A stretch of DNA of 64,000 bases from Algibacter_G agarivorans (lineage in GTDB: Bacteria > Bacteroidota > Bacteroidia > Flavobacteriales > Flavobacteriaceae): assembly GCF_039543245.1 (NCBI RefSeq), contig NZ_BAABJJ010000044.1, forward strand, positions 62,001 to 126,000, in the 5' to 3' direction. Shown in pieces: positions 35,937-44,940 of this stretch. The number at the start of each line of letters is the position of its first letter. Within the stretch, counting starts at the first letter, position 1. A program made the position numbers and the translations under genes. The notes below the pieces were generated by a model that made no database searches, had not been told where the DNA came from, and saw nothing but the letters and a program-made list of their open reading frames with translations.

Positions 35937-38702
35937 TTAAAATAGCATCAAAAAGTTTGATATATTTTCGTTACTTTCAATATTAAGCTTTTTTCTAAGC
36001 CGGTATCTATGTATTTCTACTCCACGGATTGTAATCCCCATTAGTGGCGCAATTTCTTTTGAAATTAACCCTGATTTAATGTAAGCACACAATTTTAAAT
36101 CTTTAGTAGTCAGTTTTGGGTATTCGGTAATTAGACGTTTAAAAAAGTCTGCATGCAATTCGTTAAAGTTTGTTTCAAATGCCTTCCAATCCTTATCTGC
36201 ATCTTTCTTGTTTTTAGATAAGTCAATAAGTTTTTTTGTTCTACTCTTATTTGGAGACACATTTAAAAGTCGGTTCAGTTCGTTCCTTAATAAAATAATA
36301 GTTTCATTTTTCTTTATTATGGTTTCAGTAGAATTTGCAAGCTCTCTTTTTTTATTTAGAATGTCTTTTTCTAAATTCTGCCTTTCTATCTCTTGAATTT
36401 TCTTCTGGTTTTCTCTTATAAAAATTCTTTTTGCTTCTAACTGCTGCTTTCTTGATTTTGTTTCATTAAACCTATGATATATATATACAGCTGAAATCAT
36501 CAAAACTAAGTATAACAATTTCATAATATTTGACAAATACCATGGAGGTAGTACCGTAAGTGAAATTTTTCTTGCTGATAAAAAGCCTTCATTTTGAATT
36601 GATAAAGAATAATCCCCATAAGGCAAGTTTTGCAATGTGAATTTTCCGTTTTTTATTTCTTCTTTTTGATTCACTCTTCCTGACAAGATATATGACTGAC
36701 CTTTAACACTTTGATTAGGTGAAAACACCTCGAAAGTAAGATATTTAGCATCTAAATAATGAATCTTAAAAATAGAGTCATTTTTTAAAAAATATTTATC
36801 CCTCGAATATATCTTATCTATGACAGGAGCTAGAAATGTTTCTTTATTTTTAACTTTAGGCTCTTTAAGGTTAAAAGTGGCAAATCCATCATTAAGTGTT
36901 ACAATCCTAATCGAATCATTTTTAAAATAAATTTTCTCATAATTAGGAACTAAATACTGCTTTAAATTTGATACGCTAATTTTATTTTTTTCTACTAAAC
37001 CTTCATTGAAAAATTGTAACGATTTCTTATATCCATTATTCAAAAACCACATCCCACCATCTTCTATACCTATAATACTATTACTTGTTAAGTCCTTAAA
37101 TTTCTTATAAACTCCTATACTATCCTCTTCTTTAAAATACTTAAACCACTTATTTGAATTATAGAATACAATCTCTTTTCCTACCTTAAAAACATTAGAT
37201 TTGAATTGCTTGAAATTTGGGGTATTTCCATAATTGGAAAATTCAAGTGCTTTTGTATAACCTTCATTCAATTTTATTCTATAAACACCTTTGTATGGAT
37301 GCGTAGCCCATATTACATGTTCTGACTCAAAAATTATCTTATTTATAGGAAAAGATAAATTTTCAATATTAAATATTTCTAATTTTTCTTTTTCAAATTT
37401 CAATAGATTAATTCCTGTGTAATTACCTTGTAAATACATAGGTTTATGTGAAGGGGTTTTAAAATACCCGTAAACCCCCCCTGATGCTATATCTATGGGA
37501 ATTAATTGATTGTTTTCAATAGAATACATTCCATTATTATGTCCGCAATAAAGCTTATTATTGATAATGCTTAAATCCCAAACATGACCTTCAGAATTTT
37601 TTATTAAATGCAATTTGTTGTTTTCTGTAAAAGAATACACACCTGTATTACTAGCCAAGTAAAGTTTATTCTCAAAATATTCAACATCATAAACAGCTCC
37701 TAAAACACCTGTGATATCTTGATAAAACTGATATGGACTTTTTAAGTTTATGGTACTCACTCCATTATCCAATCCTCCCCATATCGTTCCATTATGATAT
37801 TTTAAACCCAAAATCGTATTATTATTCAATCCAAGTTCTTTATTAATGCATTGAATGTCCTCAGTCTTTAAGTCATATATATATATGCCATTTTTTATAG
37901 TTCCAAAAACTATAGTTCTATCATCAATAATTATAGCCTTGTTTACAACGTAATTATGCAAAAATATATTTATACGTTTAGGTAATGGATTAAGCTTTTT
38001 TGAATCATATATATACCCTCCTTTATTTAAATCGAAGAAAAATAACAAACTATCTCTTATTGCTATTGTGCTTACAGTATTGAAGTTCTTATCATTATTA
38101 TTAAAATCAAAAGGAATATGCTTATTTCCTTTCACTTCCCTAAATGTGTTTTCTAAACTAGCTGTTATTAATTTATTCTGATAAACCCCAATATAAGAAA
38201 CTGTACCACTATCATTCACTTTAGAAATTGTTGAACCATCATATATATATATTCCTCCAAAAGACCTAAAAACAACTTTGCCATTAAATTCTATTATTTG
38301 CCAAAATTCTTCACTTTGAAACTCACTATTCCCATTGTATAAAGAGGTTAACGAAGTATAATGGTAATTGCCATAAATGTCTGCTTTCCAAAACCCAAAT
38401 TCTTCATAGGACCCAATATATATCTTATTCTCCACACATAAAACTGATCGAATTATAGTCTTACTTGGAAGTTCTAATAATTGCCATAAATGCCCGTTAA
38501 ATCGCAACAACCCTTTATTGTTAGCTATAAATACCACTCCATTTTTATCAACATCTATCCCCCAATTCTGGTTATCTGCTTGATAATCTTCTATAGAATA
38601 GTTTTCTATTTCTGGGCTAAAAATTTGAGAATATGAAGCAAGAGATATTCCTATGAAAATAATATTCAATAAAAGTTTTATATCTAAAAAATATAATTTC
38701 AT
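35937..38702 (-). CDS. SusR-like membrane regulator: propeller sensor, Y_Y_Y domain, LuxR-type HTH
   Basis: A 921-residue transcription regulator. A signal/anchor segment (residues about 8-26) is followed by a periplasmic two-propeller-type region to about residue 660 (NWGIDVDKNGVVFIANNKGL; GLKYHNGTIWGGLDNGVST). A Y_Y_Y domain (YILSGRVNQKEEIKNGKFTL, about 665-725), one transmembrane helix (IMKLLYLVLMISAVYIYH, about 735-752), a coiled coil, and a C-terminal LuxR-type HTH (LTTKDLKLCAYIKSGLISKE, IAPLMGITIRGVEIHRYRLR, about 860-921) follow. No histidine kinase or receiver domain is present, so it is a one-component SusR-type regulator rather than a hybrid two-component system. It probably senses an oligosaccharide in the periplasm and activates the susC operon 240 bp downstream. 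Confidence 0.9.
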   Translation of the reverse strand: MKLYFLDIKLLLNIIFIGISLASYSQIFSPEIENYSIEDYQADNQNWGIDVDKNGVVFIANNKGLLRFNGHLWQLLELPSKTIIRSVLCVENKIYIGSYEEFGFWKADIYGNYHYTSLTSLYNGNSEFQSEEFWQIIEFNGKVVFRSFGGIYIYDGSTISKVNDSGTVSYIGVYQNKLITASLENTFREVKGNKHIPFDFNNNDKNFNTVSTIAIRDSLLFFFDLNKGGYIYDSKKLNPLPKRINIFLHNYVVNKAIIIDDRTIVFGTIKNGIYIYDLKTEDIQCINKELGLNNNTILGLKYHNGTIWGGLDNGVSTINLKSPYQFYQDITGVLGAVYDVEYFENKLYLASNTGVYSFTENNKLHLIKNSEGHVWDLSIINNKLYCGHNNGMYSIENNQLIPIDIASGGVYGYFKTPSHKPMYLQGNYTGINLLKFEKEKLEIFNIENLSFPINKIIFESEHVIWATHPYKGVYRIKLNEGYTKALEFSNYGNTPNFKQFKSNVFKVGKEIVFYNSNKWFKYFKEEDSIGVYKKFKDLTSNSIIGIEDGGMWFLNNGYKKSLQFFNEGLVEKNKISVSNLKQYLVPNYEKIYFKNDSIRIVTLNDGFATFNLKEPKVKNKETFLAPVIDKIYSRDKYFLKNDSIFKIHYLDAKYLTFEVFSPNQSVKGQSYILSGRVNQKEEIKNGKFTLQNLPYGDYSLSIQNEGFLSARKISLTVLPPWYLSNIMKLLYLVLMISAVYIYHRFNETKSRKQQLEAKRIFIRENQKKIQEIERQNLEKDILNKKRELANSTETIIKKNETIILLRNELNRLLNVSPNKSRTKKLIDLSKNKKDADKDWKAFETNFNELHADFFKRLITEYPKLTTKDLKLCAYIKSGLISKEIAPLMGITIRGVEIHRYRLRKKLNIESNENISNFLMLF

Positions 38703-38796
38703 TTAATAGGGATTTAATTTACAGTTGTATTTGAAAGACTTTAAACTAAATCAAATATAATGATTCTATGACTTTACTACCAATCAGTTTTTCTGA

Positions 38797-40419
38797 TTAA
38801 TTATTAAATAACGACTGCGCCTCGCGATGAATACGCTTATAATTCCTTTTAATGTCTTTCTTTGAATAATTTTTTGCCTTTGGTAATTTCTTTGTAATAT
38901 TCTGAAGCTTAAATTGCACTCTTTGGTCATTGCCATCAGCAAAACTTATAAACTCTCCTGGTTTGAGTTTAAAGAAAATATCTGCTCGTACTTTTGAGAC
39001 TTCCTTTTCGCCTTTCGTCACTCGTGTATCAAAGTTTAGGTTATGTCCTTTATTGATACTAGTGGTTTTCATTTTAATAAGTTCAAAAAAGCGCTCATAG
39101 TATTTCGCAGTATCTGGGTCGTTCACTTTTCCAAAAAATTGATATGATAGATTGCTTAATATCGCTTTACTTACCTTATCCCCATACATGATATCATTTT
39201 GAACCTTGTCCTGCATTACATAAATAGTAGCTATGTTGTAGCTTCGTAGTGTAGCAGGAATACGTTGCATATTCAAGAGACGAATGGTCGACGCTTCTTC
39301 CATGAGTAAAAAAGAAGGCTTTCGGTGTCGCACGCTCATTTGTTTGATAATCGTATGCATCACCGCTGCAATTAATGGCGCATAAGCAGTTTCCAATTTA
39401 GGATTATTGACCACTGAGATTACCCCTGGTTTTTCCTGTCCATTAATATCCAAAGGCACTTCGTCCTTAGATAGAACCATAAAAGCCTGTTTTGAACTAA
39501 TCTTTTTTAAAGCATTGGATAGCGTGCTTTTAACTCCTGCCGTTTGGCGGTCAGAACCTTTTCCACTAATAAAGGCATTCGCCATCCCTTTGGAGGTCAG
39601 ATCAGATTCCAAAAGCGTAATGAGGCTGTCCGTATCCAAATATTGATAGATAGCAATTAAATGCGGAAGCGTGCAATACTCCGGGTGGTTGGTTCTGAGA
39701 ATCCAGATAAGCCCGCCTATAATCCCTTCAGCAGCATCCGTAAAGAACTTACCTGAAGTATTTGTTCCCGATTCTTTTTGTTCCAATAAATTTTCCATCA
39801 GAACTCGTGATACTTCATTTACACTTTCTTCATTTTCCATATACCTTGCTGCAATGGGATTGACCTGATGGTATATGGTATCAAAAGAAATAATATAAAA
39901 AGGAATGTCTTCCGTTTTATAAAGCGGATAAGCCATTTCGGTTATTTCAAAATCCTTATAATCGTGGATGATTCCTGAAAATCCATGTTCACTAAAATGC
40001 TGCATAAAATTATAAACCACACTTTCACTTTTTCCACTTCCCGCTGCCCCAATAATAGATGCGCCACGTTTGATATTTTGGATGACCAGATTATCTCGCT
40101 CTAGTTTGAAATGTACCTGATACATTTTTTCGGATGGCTGTGTACGCTCTCTTTCATGCAGAAAGACATACATAAGTAGATTGATAAGCAATAAAGGGCA
40201 TCCCACAGTTAAGGCTGTCTTATTGAGAAATGTCGAAGCAGTAAAAAAAAGAATTCCAAAACCACCAAGAAGCAATAATAAATTTAGGGCAAAAGCATAT
40301 CTGGACAGTTTGTATAGTGCATAAAAAAGAGCAGATGCTGTGAATAGGATCAGTAAGATGGTTGGGAGATTAAAAGATTGCATGGTGTTTATATTATTAA
40401 TTGAATGATTAAATCCCAA
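38797..40419 (-). CDS. VirD4/TraG-type coupling ATPase (mobilization MobC-like)
   Basis: A 540-residue membrane ATPase. Three hydrophobic segments fill the first 95 residues (LPTILLILFTASALFYALY, NLLLLLGGFGILFFTAST, VGCPLLLINLLMYVFLH). The Walker A motif is GAAGSGKSES near residue 122-130, and the Walker B motif is PSFLLMEEAS near residue 370. YNIATIYVMQDKVQNDIMYG and FFGKVNDPDTAKYYERFFEL are typical of Bacteroidota TraG/MobC proteins. It couples a relaxase-DNA complex to a type IV secretion channel. It overlaps the relaxase gene by 11 bp, as expected for translational coupling. No mating-pore genes are present, so a helper conjugative element would be needed. The gene ends only 95 bp from the PUL regulator start. 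Confidence 0.88.
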   Translation of the reverse strand: MGFNHSINNINTMQSFNLPTILLILFTASALFYALYKLSRYAFALNLLLLLGGFGILFFTASTFLNKTALTVGCPLLLINLLMYVFLHERERTQPSEKMYQVHFKLERDNLVIQNIKRGASIIGAAGSGKSESVVYNFMQHFSEHGFSGIIHDYKDFEITEMAYPLYKTEDIPFYIISFDTIYHQVNPIAARYMENEESVNEVSRVLMENLLEQKESGTNTSGKFFTDAAEGIIGGLIWILRTNHPEYCTLPHLIAIYQYLDTDSLITLLESDLTSKGMANAFISGKGSDRQTAGVKSTLSNALKKISSKQAFMVLSKDEVPLDINGQEKPGVISVVNNPKLETAYAPLIAAVMHTIIKQMSVRHRKPSFLLMEEASTIRLLNMQRIPATLRSYNIATIYVMQDKVQNDIMYGDKVSKAILSNLSYQFFGKVNDPDTAKYYERFFELIKMKTTSINKGHNLNFDTRVTKGEKEVSKVRADIFFKLKPGEFISFADGNDQRVQFKLQNITKKLPKAKNYSKKDIKRNYKRIHREAQSLFNN

Positions 40420-41437
40420 TGGATCCTGATTTTATCGCGATATCAATACCACGTTTTAAGGTTCTAATAGTTTTTAGGGCGAGCTGTACTTGATTGGTTG
40501 GAATGTCAACTATTGGAACGCCTGCCTTTCCAAGAATGTTGAAAGCCAAGGCTTTTTCATGGGTAGGCAATCCCAATAAGGTTGAAAAATACGCATTGGG
40601 ATTTTTGACAAATGCTTTTTTTGCTTTGTAGGATTCTGCATAATTGCGTTTGTATGCAAAGGTCTTGTCAAAGGTCTGTTCTGCTTTTGAAAAAAAGGTA
40701 TCTCTGTCAAAGCCTCGTTTTACTAATTTCCCATCAATCATGACATCGGATGCCTTGTATTTGCTTCCTGGGGATAGACTTACTGAGTTAGACGCATCCT
40801 TACGACTCACAATAATGTGGATATGACTTTGGTTACCTCCCTTGTTCATGCCCTGAACGATACGTTTACCATTTAGTTGGTATGGTGCACTCCGCTCCAG
40901 TTTGGCTATTTCCTGCTCGTTCTTTTTGACGCTTCCTTCCAAAGTACCTAGTTCAATTTTTCTAATATCCTGTTTTAGTTTTAGGATTTTAGATGCAAAA
41001 GGTTGATTTTCCATAACCTGTTTATCTGTACCTTTATACTGCCTAGTGTGTTCAATTTTGGCATAATATTTAATGTCGTTGATATTAATAGGCTTGCCAT
41101 TGATTTCTCGATTAAAAGCGGTGACATAGTCTTTCATCAATTCACGCGTATAGTGCTTTAAATCTTTACTACTATTCTGTAATTGTTTTAATTCGCGTTG
41201 ACTTGGACTTACGGTAATGGAATAAAATTTAGGCTCTTTCTTTTTGAGTTTTGCAGTATTACCATCGATGTCTTTGATGACTTCCTTAGCTGAGAACTCC
41301 TCACTATATTGGTTAAAAAAATGCTCACGTTCTTCAAGCACGAGACCTTGATTTTCCTTCTCCAAATACTCCACAAAATCTGAAACACTTTGCGAAAAAT
41401 TGCTGCCCATTGTTTGGGCTGAAATACTGATATACAT
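40409..41437 (-). CDS. mobB: MobB-type relaxase (DUF5712 family)
   Basis: A 342-residue relaxase-like protein. The start (MYISISAQTMGSNFSQSVSD, then FVEYLEKEN) and the segment PKFYSITVSPSQRELKQLQN are characteristic of Bacteroidota MobB proteins. The metal-binding histidines lie in NQSHIHIIVSRKDASN near residue 205, preceded by DIKYYAKIEHTRQYKG with a further His. A relaxase nicks oriT and leads the strand through the coupling protein. The gene overlaps the coupling-protein gene and lies 14 bp downstream of the BfmA-like gene, so the three form one mobilization operon. The catalytic Tyr cannot be assigned from sequence alone. Confidence 0.85.
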   Translation of the reverse strand: MYISISAQTMGSNFSQSVSDFVEYLEKENQGLVLEEREHFFNQYSEEFSAKEVIKDIDGNTAKLKKKEPKFYSITVSPSQRELKQLQNSSKDLKHYTRELMKDYVTAFNREINGKPININDIKYYAKIEHTRQYKGTDKQVMENQPFASKILKLKQDIRKIELGTLEGSVKKNEQEIAKLERSAPYQLNGKRIVQGMNKGGNQSHIHIIVSRKDASNSVSLSPGSKYKASDVMIDGKLVKRGFDRDTFFSKAEQTFDKTFAYKRNYAESYKAKKAFVKNPNAYFSTLLGLPTHEKALAFNILGKAGVPIVDIPTNQVQLALKTIRTLKRGIDIAIKSGSIGI

Positions 41438-41451
41438 AGATTTTGTTTTTA

Positions 41452-41823
41452 CTATTTTTTAAGTATTGATTGCTTCTTTTTTTTAGGCTCCTTTACCAAA
41501 AGCAAGGGTTTGTTTTTAGGTTCTGCTTCTTTAAACAAGGATTGCATCATGGCGACTGTAGGTTTGGTTTGGTTTTTCTCTATGTCTTTCATGATGGCAA
41601 TCACCCCATTAATTCTTTTTTTAATCAGGCTCTCCAGAGTTTGCATTTGTGGACCGATAGATTCCTTTGGAGAAATGCCATTACTTTCAAAAAACTCTAT
41701 CATGAGCAACAAAGTCATCGAATTAGACGCTCCCATTTTTTTACTAAAAATCCTAAATTTTTTAGCTGTTGCACATTTAAAACTTATGGTAGTAAATGCC
41801 TCTTTTTCATGTCCTCTATCCAT
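41452..41823 (-). CDS. BfmA/BtgA-family mobilization protein
   Basis: A 123-residue basic protein. The N-terminal part (TISFKCATAKKFRIFSKKMG, ASNSMTLLLMIEFFESNGIS) resembles a ribbon-helix-helix-type DNA-binding domain. The middle (ESLIKKRINGVIAIMKDIEK) and Lys-rich end match Bacteroidota BfmA/BtgA mobilization proteins. These bind oriT and help the relaxase nick. It is the first gene of the mob operon, with the hairpin-rich region 41963-42066 directly upstream, where such a protein would bind. Confidence 0.78.
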   Translation of the reverse strand: MDRGHEKEAFTTISFKCATAKKFRIFSKKMGASNSMTLLLMIEFFESNGISPKESIGPQMQTLESLIKKRINGVIAIMKDIEKNQTKPTVAMMQSLFKEAEPKNKPLLLVKEPKKKKQSILKK

Positions 41824-41962
41824 TTTTACTCTAAAAACTTGTTGGTTTTATTGGGCTGAACGCATTTTTACTTTAAAAATGAATCCAAAACTGCTCTCTC
41901 TATTTTTATATTATATTTTAACATATTGATTTTCAGTATATTATGCGTTTTTAAATAAAAAT

Positions 41963-42066
41963 AACCTCGCGGAGCGGGTTACCCTCTTGCTTATCCATAT
42001 TTTGTCCCGTAGGGACCATAATTTTCCAAACCCATCGTTTTCAACGATACGCTTTTTTGGGACTAC
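41963..42066. other. Candidate oriT / leader of the mob operon (hairpin cluster)
   Basis: Non-coding stretch directly upstream of the mobilization operon. It has an imperfect GC-rich palindrome at 41963-41980 (AACCTCGCGGAGCGGGTT), a perfect 5-bp hairpin GTCCC-gta-GGGAC at 42004-42016, and a perfect 6-bp hairpin ATCGTT-ttc-AACGAT at 42034-42048, followed by a T run. Clustered inverted repeats next to the bfmA/mobB genes are what an origin of transfer looks like. Rho-independent terminators or a structured leader are alternatives. No nick-site consensus could be assigned. Confidence 0.4.
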
Positions 42067-42314
42067 CAATGAGCTATTTTTTTATTTTGATGTTGTTTTA
42101 TTATTTGTTAAATCAAGAAACCTACATCGACTTAAAATAAGTAACAACCCCTTTTAAATATAAGCGTTTCAGAAGCAAATCGAAAATGAGTATTGAACTC
42201 AAATGGTATCAATTGATAGCAATACATATGGTGTTTTAAAAAATGGAAGTTTAAGACGTCAGATTTTGAAATTCTCTAGTTGTTTTTTTAAAGCTTTTGA
42301 CATTTTTAGGCATA
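42067..42314. other. Non-coding stretch between oriT candidate and terminator
   Basis: AT-rich DNA without a convincing gene; it probably carries the promoter of the mob operon. I see no repeat or RNA element in it. Confidence 0.4.
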
Positions 42315-42345
42315 AAAAAGCCTTTGAAAACCTCAAAGGCTTTTT
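42315..42345. terminator. Bidirectional rho-independent terminator
   Basis: A perfect 12-bp stem (42315-42326 with 42334-42345, arm AAAAAGCCTTTG) has a 7-base loop and A/T runs on both sides, so it can work in either direction. It lies 28 bp past the stop of the small gene ending at 42373 and should end the radC-like/small-gene transcript. Confidence 0.85.
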
Positions 42346-42372
42346 ATTACGGTTTCATGTTATTTATAACAA

Positions 42373-42570
42373 TCAAATATTAAACACATATTGGTAGTTG
42401 TATAAATTCTTTATAGCTTCTTCTTCCAATAGCGCATTATAATCCAAATGCTGTTGCTTGGCATAGCATTTAAGGTCGCTACCAAATTTTTGCTCCACGT
42501 CATTCTTAGAATGTTGAAGCAAACGATTTTGGGTTTCTGCATCGAGGTTGTTATAATTCAAATAGACCAT
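42373..42570 (-). CDS. Small hypothetical protein of the mobile element
   Basis: A 65-residue hydrophilic protein (MVYLNYNNLDAETQNRLLQH, then KNDVEQKFG, ending KNLYNYQYVFNI). I do not recognise a family. The ATG at 42570 removes three residues compared with an ATG at 42579; both are possible. It lies 6-15 bp downstream of the RadC-like gene and is followed by a strong terminator, so the two are co-transcribed. The position suggests an accessory role in the element's DNA maintenance; no function can be given. Confidence 0.6.
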   Translation of the reverse strand: MVYLNYNNLDAETQNRLLQHSKNDVEQKFGSDLKCYAKQQHLDYNALLEEEAIKNLYNYQYVFNI

Positions 42571-42585
42571 GATTATCATTTTAAA

Positions 42586-43035
42586 TTATAAGAGTCCGTT
42601 ATCGGCAAAACTGTAATAATTACCATCTGGAATAATAATGAGATGGTCTAAAACATTCACATCAAACAATTTCGCTGCTTTCTGGATTTTATTAGTAAGC
42701 TGTTTATCCACTTCACTAGGTTTCATTTTACCACTGGGGTGGTTATGGCATAAAATGATTCCTACCGATAAAGTTTTGATAATCACGGCAAATAAAATAC
42801 GCATATCTACGACTGTTCCTGTAATACTTCCCGTTGATAGCTGATAGATTCCTTTAATCTTATTGGCATTGTTCAATAGCAATACCTTAAAGGTTTCTTG
42901 AAATCCTATGGTATCTTGATTCCACTGTTCAAAAATGAGCTTAGCGGCATCTTTTGAACTTTTAATGGATAGTGCTTTGGATGTGCCTAACTTTTCTCGG
43001 TAACTTATTTTTATTTCGCTAACTTTGCTTTTCAT
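42586..43035 (-). CDS. RadC-like JAB/MPN-domain protein
   Basis: A 149-residue protein of the RadC family in the short form typical of mobile elements: it lacks the N-terminal helix-hairpin-helix of chromosomal RadC (about 220 residues). The metal-site motif is ILCHNHPSGKMKPSEVD near residue 95-110, with VNVLDHLIIIPDGNYYSFAD after it. Such proteins accompany ssb and parB-like genes on plasmids and integrative elements; a role in DNA processing or anti-restriction has been suggested but is unproven. A TTAATC box lies at the same distance before its start codon as in three neighbouring genes. Confidence 0.88.
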   Translation of the reverse strand: MKSKVSEIKISYREKLGTSKALSIKSSKDAAKLIFEQWNQDTIGFQETFKVLLLNNANKIKGIYQLSTGSITGTVVDMRILFAVIIKTLSVGIILCHNHPSGKMKPSEVDKQLTNKIQKAAKLFDVNVLDHLIIIPDGNYYSFADNGLL

Positions 43036-43108
43036 TGTTATTTTCTTTAGAGATTAATAATAAAAAAAAGGGTGTGTCTGTCGAAAGTAACACCCTCTTT
43101 CTTTTTGT

Positions 43109-43447
43109 TTACTCTGCGCTTCCTAGTAGTAATATTTCACTCACTATTACTTCAGTTATATAGCGTTTTACACCGTCCTTGTCTTCATAACTTCTTGAAG
43201 TCAATTTGCCTTCAATGGCAATTTCTTTGCCTTTGGTTACATACTTCTCAATGATGTCTGCGGTCTTTCCCCATGCCACTAAACTGTGCCAATTGGTGTC
43301 GGTTTGCTTTTCGCCTTTACCATCTTTGTAATGTTCATTGGTTGCTATGGATATGCGGGCTACTTTTTTACCGCTTTCCAAGTTTGCAATGGTTGGCTCT
43401 CCACCAACGTTTCCGATTAACTGTACTTTGTTTCTTAATGTGCTCAT
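43109..43447 (-). CDS. ssb: Single-stranded DNA-binding protein
   Basis: A 112-residue OB-fold protein: STLRNKVQLIGNVGGEPTIA, KVARISIATNEHYKDGKGEK, TDTNWHSLVAWGKTADIIEK and GKEIAIEGKLTSRSYEDKDG. It matches bacterial SSB but is short and lacks the acidic C-terminal tail (DDDIPF type) used to recruit partner proteins, as is usual for element-borne SSBs. It probably protects single strands during transfer or replication of the element. It has a TTAATC box 16 bp before its start codon. The region upstream (43501-43835) is bounded by nested inverted repeats. Confidence 0.92.
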   Translation of the reverse strand: MSTLRNKVQLIGNVGGEPTIANLESGKKVARISIATNEHYKDGKGEKQTDTNWHSLVAWGKTADIIEKYVTKGKEIAIEGKLTSRSYEDKDGVKRYITEVIVSEILLLGSAE

Positions 43448-43500
43448 GATTTAAAAAATTTAGATTAATATTTCCCCTATTGGATTTAAAACAGATTAAA

Positions 43501-43835
43501 TTTTAAGGGGTGTTTTGTTCGATTTCTTTCGTGCTACGCACCATAGATGACGTGGGTTTTGTCAAGACTTTTAGAACACAAATCAGGAGTGTCTGCGACG
43601 TCGCAAAATCCTTGGATTTTCAAGGACGTAGAACCCTTATTTTTTTCTAAAACTTGCTTGGTCTTTACAAGTTCCATAAGGGCATTAGCAATTCTTTTTA
43701 ACGCATTTGCGAAGCGTGTGTACAGGAGTTAAGCGCGTGTAGTAAGTGGGTTAAAATTAGAAGTGCTTATGCCCTGCCTGTTTTCGATGCCCCGAAAAAC
43801 AATTAAAGGCGTCATCTATTATAAACCCCTTAAAA
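43501..43835. repeat. Non-coding block bounded by nested inverted repeats
   Basis: The outer 11-bp arms TTTTAAGGGGT (43501-43511) and ACCCCTTAAAA (43825-43835) are perfect inverted repeats. Inner 10-bp arms ATAGATGACG (43543-43552) and CGTCATCTAT (43810-43819) are also perfect. Between them lies a perfect 12-bp palindrome TGCGACGTCGCA (43594-43605). No convincing gene is inside. It could be a small non-autonomous element, an origin of replication, or a long structured leader of ssb. Base composition is more GC-rich than the flanks. Confidence 0.5.
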
Positions 43836-44200
43836 TGATTGAGACAAATCCTGGATTTTTTAAGAATTAGCCAGCAAAGCCCGAAGAAGGCTTTGCCAGT
43901 GATTCTGTTTGGAAAATTCAGGGTTTGGATTTCCGATTATTATTTTAATACATGTTCAAATCAAGCGGACTTGATTCACGCTTTTTACTTGGGAATGAAG
44001 CCCTTCGACTGCGCTCAGGACAGGTTTACCTTTCCAGATAAGTGGAAAGGGTTAACGGAATGAAAAGTCAAAAGTGTGGATTAGGTCCAAGACTTATTTT
44101 AATGAAGCTCTTTTTCTGGGATGTAGTTTTTACGGAATGGAAGGAAATGTGCTGAATGGGATAATAAGATAAATTTCCTCTTTAAATTGAATTTTTATTT
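43836..44200. other. Non-coding stretch with hairpins and a dispersed repeat
   Basis: No credible gene. Two perfect 8-bp hairpins occur: GCAAAGCC/GGCTTTGC (43874-43881 with 43889-43896) and CCTTTCCA/TGGAAAGG (44029-44036 with 44043-44050). At 44001-44020 the sequence contains CTTCGACTGCGCTCAGG, which I recognise as a short dispersed repeat common in Bacteroidota genomes. The rest is featureless. Confidence 0.5.
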
Positions 44201-44746
44201 TTAAAACAGTTTTTCTTGAATATCCAAAATACCATCGTTTTTTGAAACTTTATTCTTTTTCAAAATACCTTTTAGAGCTTTTCTCCGCTTATTATAAATC
44301 CATTTTCTAAGGTTGGTTAAAAGTCCTTTTTCATAATCAGACAGTTCTTTTGGTGCTATTTCAATCATAGCTTCTAATTGGTCTTTACTTTTAGTCTGCA
44401 TGGCGTATTGAAGTCCTAGCCATGTGTAAATATTAACCCATTCTGTTTGCATGGGTGCTTCATAGGTTCTTGGCATCATATAAGCTAAAGTCTCAGTAAG
44501 TGATGCCATTTTATCTCCTGTCATTGAGCAAATTATTCGTGATAACTTTATTCTACCGAGAATGTCTTTTGGTATGGTATCTTGCCATGCGGATTTAAAA
44601 ACAATAATTGGACTCGCAAGGCAATCCATAAAGTCGAAAACGAAATCGTTCTTATCCTTTTTAGTTGTTTTCACTACTTTTTCTTTTACTGATATCGGCT
44701 TACATTCAAAACCGAAATCGAGCTGAACTAATTTTAAATTTTCCAT
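44201..44746 (-). CDS. Hypothetical protein of the mobile element
   Basis: A 181-residue, mostly helical soluble protein (FVFDFMDCLASPIIVFKSAW; DILGRIKLSRIICSMTGDKM; AMQTKSKDQLEAMIEIAPKE), ending in a Lys-rich tail. I recognise no domain. It lies 16 bp downstream of the small gene ending at 44763 and is probably co-transcribed from the duplicated leader at 44941-45070. It sits among parB-like and ssb genes, which suggests an element-maintenance role, but no function can be stated. Confidence 0.65.
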   Translation of the reverse strand: MENLKLVQLDFGFECKPISVKEKVVKTTKKDKNDFVFDFMDCLASPIIVFKSAWQDTIPKDILGRIKLSRIICSMTGDKMASLTETLAYMMPRTYEAPMQTEWVNIYTWLGLQYAMQTKSKDQLEAMIEIAPKELSDYEKGLLTNLRKWIYNKRRKALKGILKKNKVSKNDGILDIQEKLF

Positions 44747-44762
44747 GATGTGAGATTATATA

Positions 44763-44924
44763 TTAAACGCTATTTAATAGTACTTGATAAACCTTAGGAT
44801 GCTTATCTCTGTAATAAGCCAAATGGTTTTCTCCACTATCGACATCGTAATTTTCACTACTTACTCGATAATGCTCTTCTGCTTCTTGTAATGACATGTT
44901 GGGTTTTTCAGATACTTGTTTCAT
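44763..44924 (-). CDS. Small hypothetical protein with duplicated leader
   Basis: A 53-residue hydrophilic protein (MKQVSEKPNMSLQEAEEHYR, then GENHLAYYRDKHPKVYQVLL). The ATG at 44924 is chosen over one at 44960 because it puts the start at the same distance (16 bp) from the 130-bp leader as the parB-like gene has from its own copy, and the same distance from a TTAATC box. No family recognised. It is probably co-transcribed with the 181-residue gene downstream. Confidence 0.6.
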   Translation of the reverse strand: MKQVSEKPNMSLQEAEEHYRVSSENYDVDSGENHLAYYRDKHPKVYQVLLNSV

Positions 44925-44940
44925 AATTCTAAAGTTTTTG

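Noticed and set aside
38781..38798. Short hairpin AATCAG/CTGATT at the end of the coupling-protein gene as terminator
   Set aside because: The stem is only 6 bp, AT-rich, and overlaps the stop codon; too weak to call.
41470..41929. Two plus-strand frames opposite the BfmA-like gene
   Set aside because: They are antisense shadows of a gene with clear family features; composition is Phe/Cys-rich as expected for reverse frames.
43839..44063. Plus-strand 74-codon frame
   Set aside because: It runs through two hairpins and the dispersed CTTCGACTGCGCTCAGG repeat, has no plausible protein pattern and no upstream signal.
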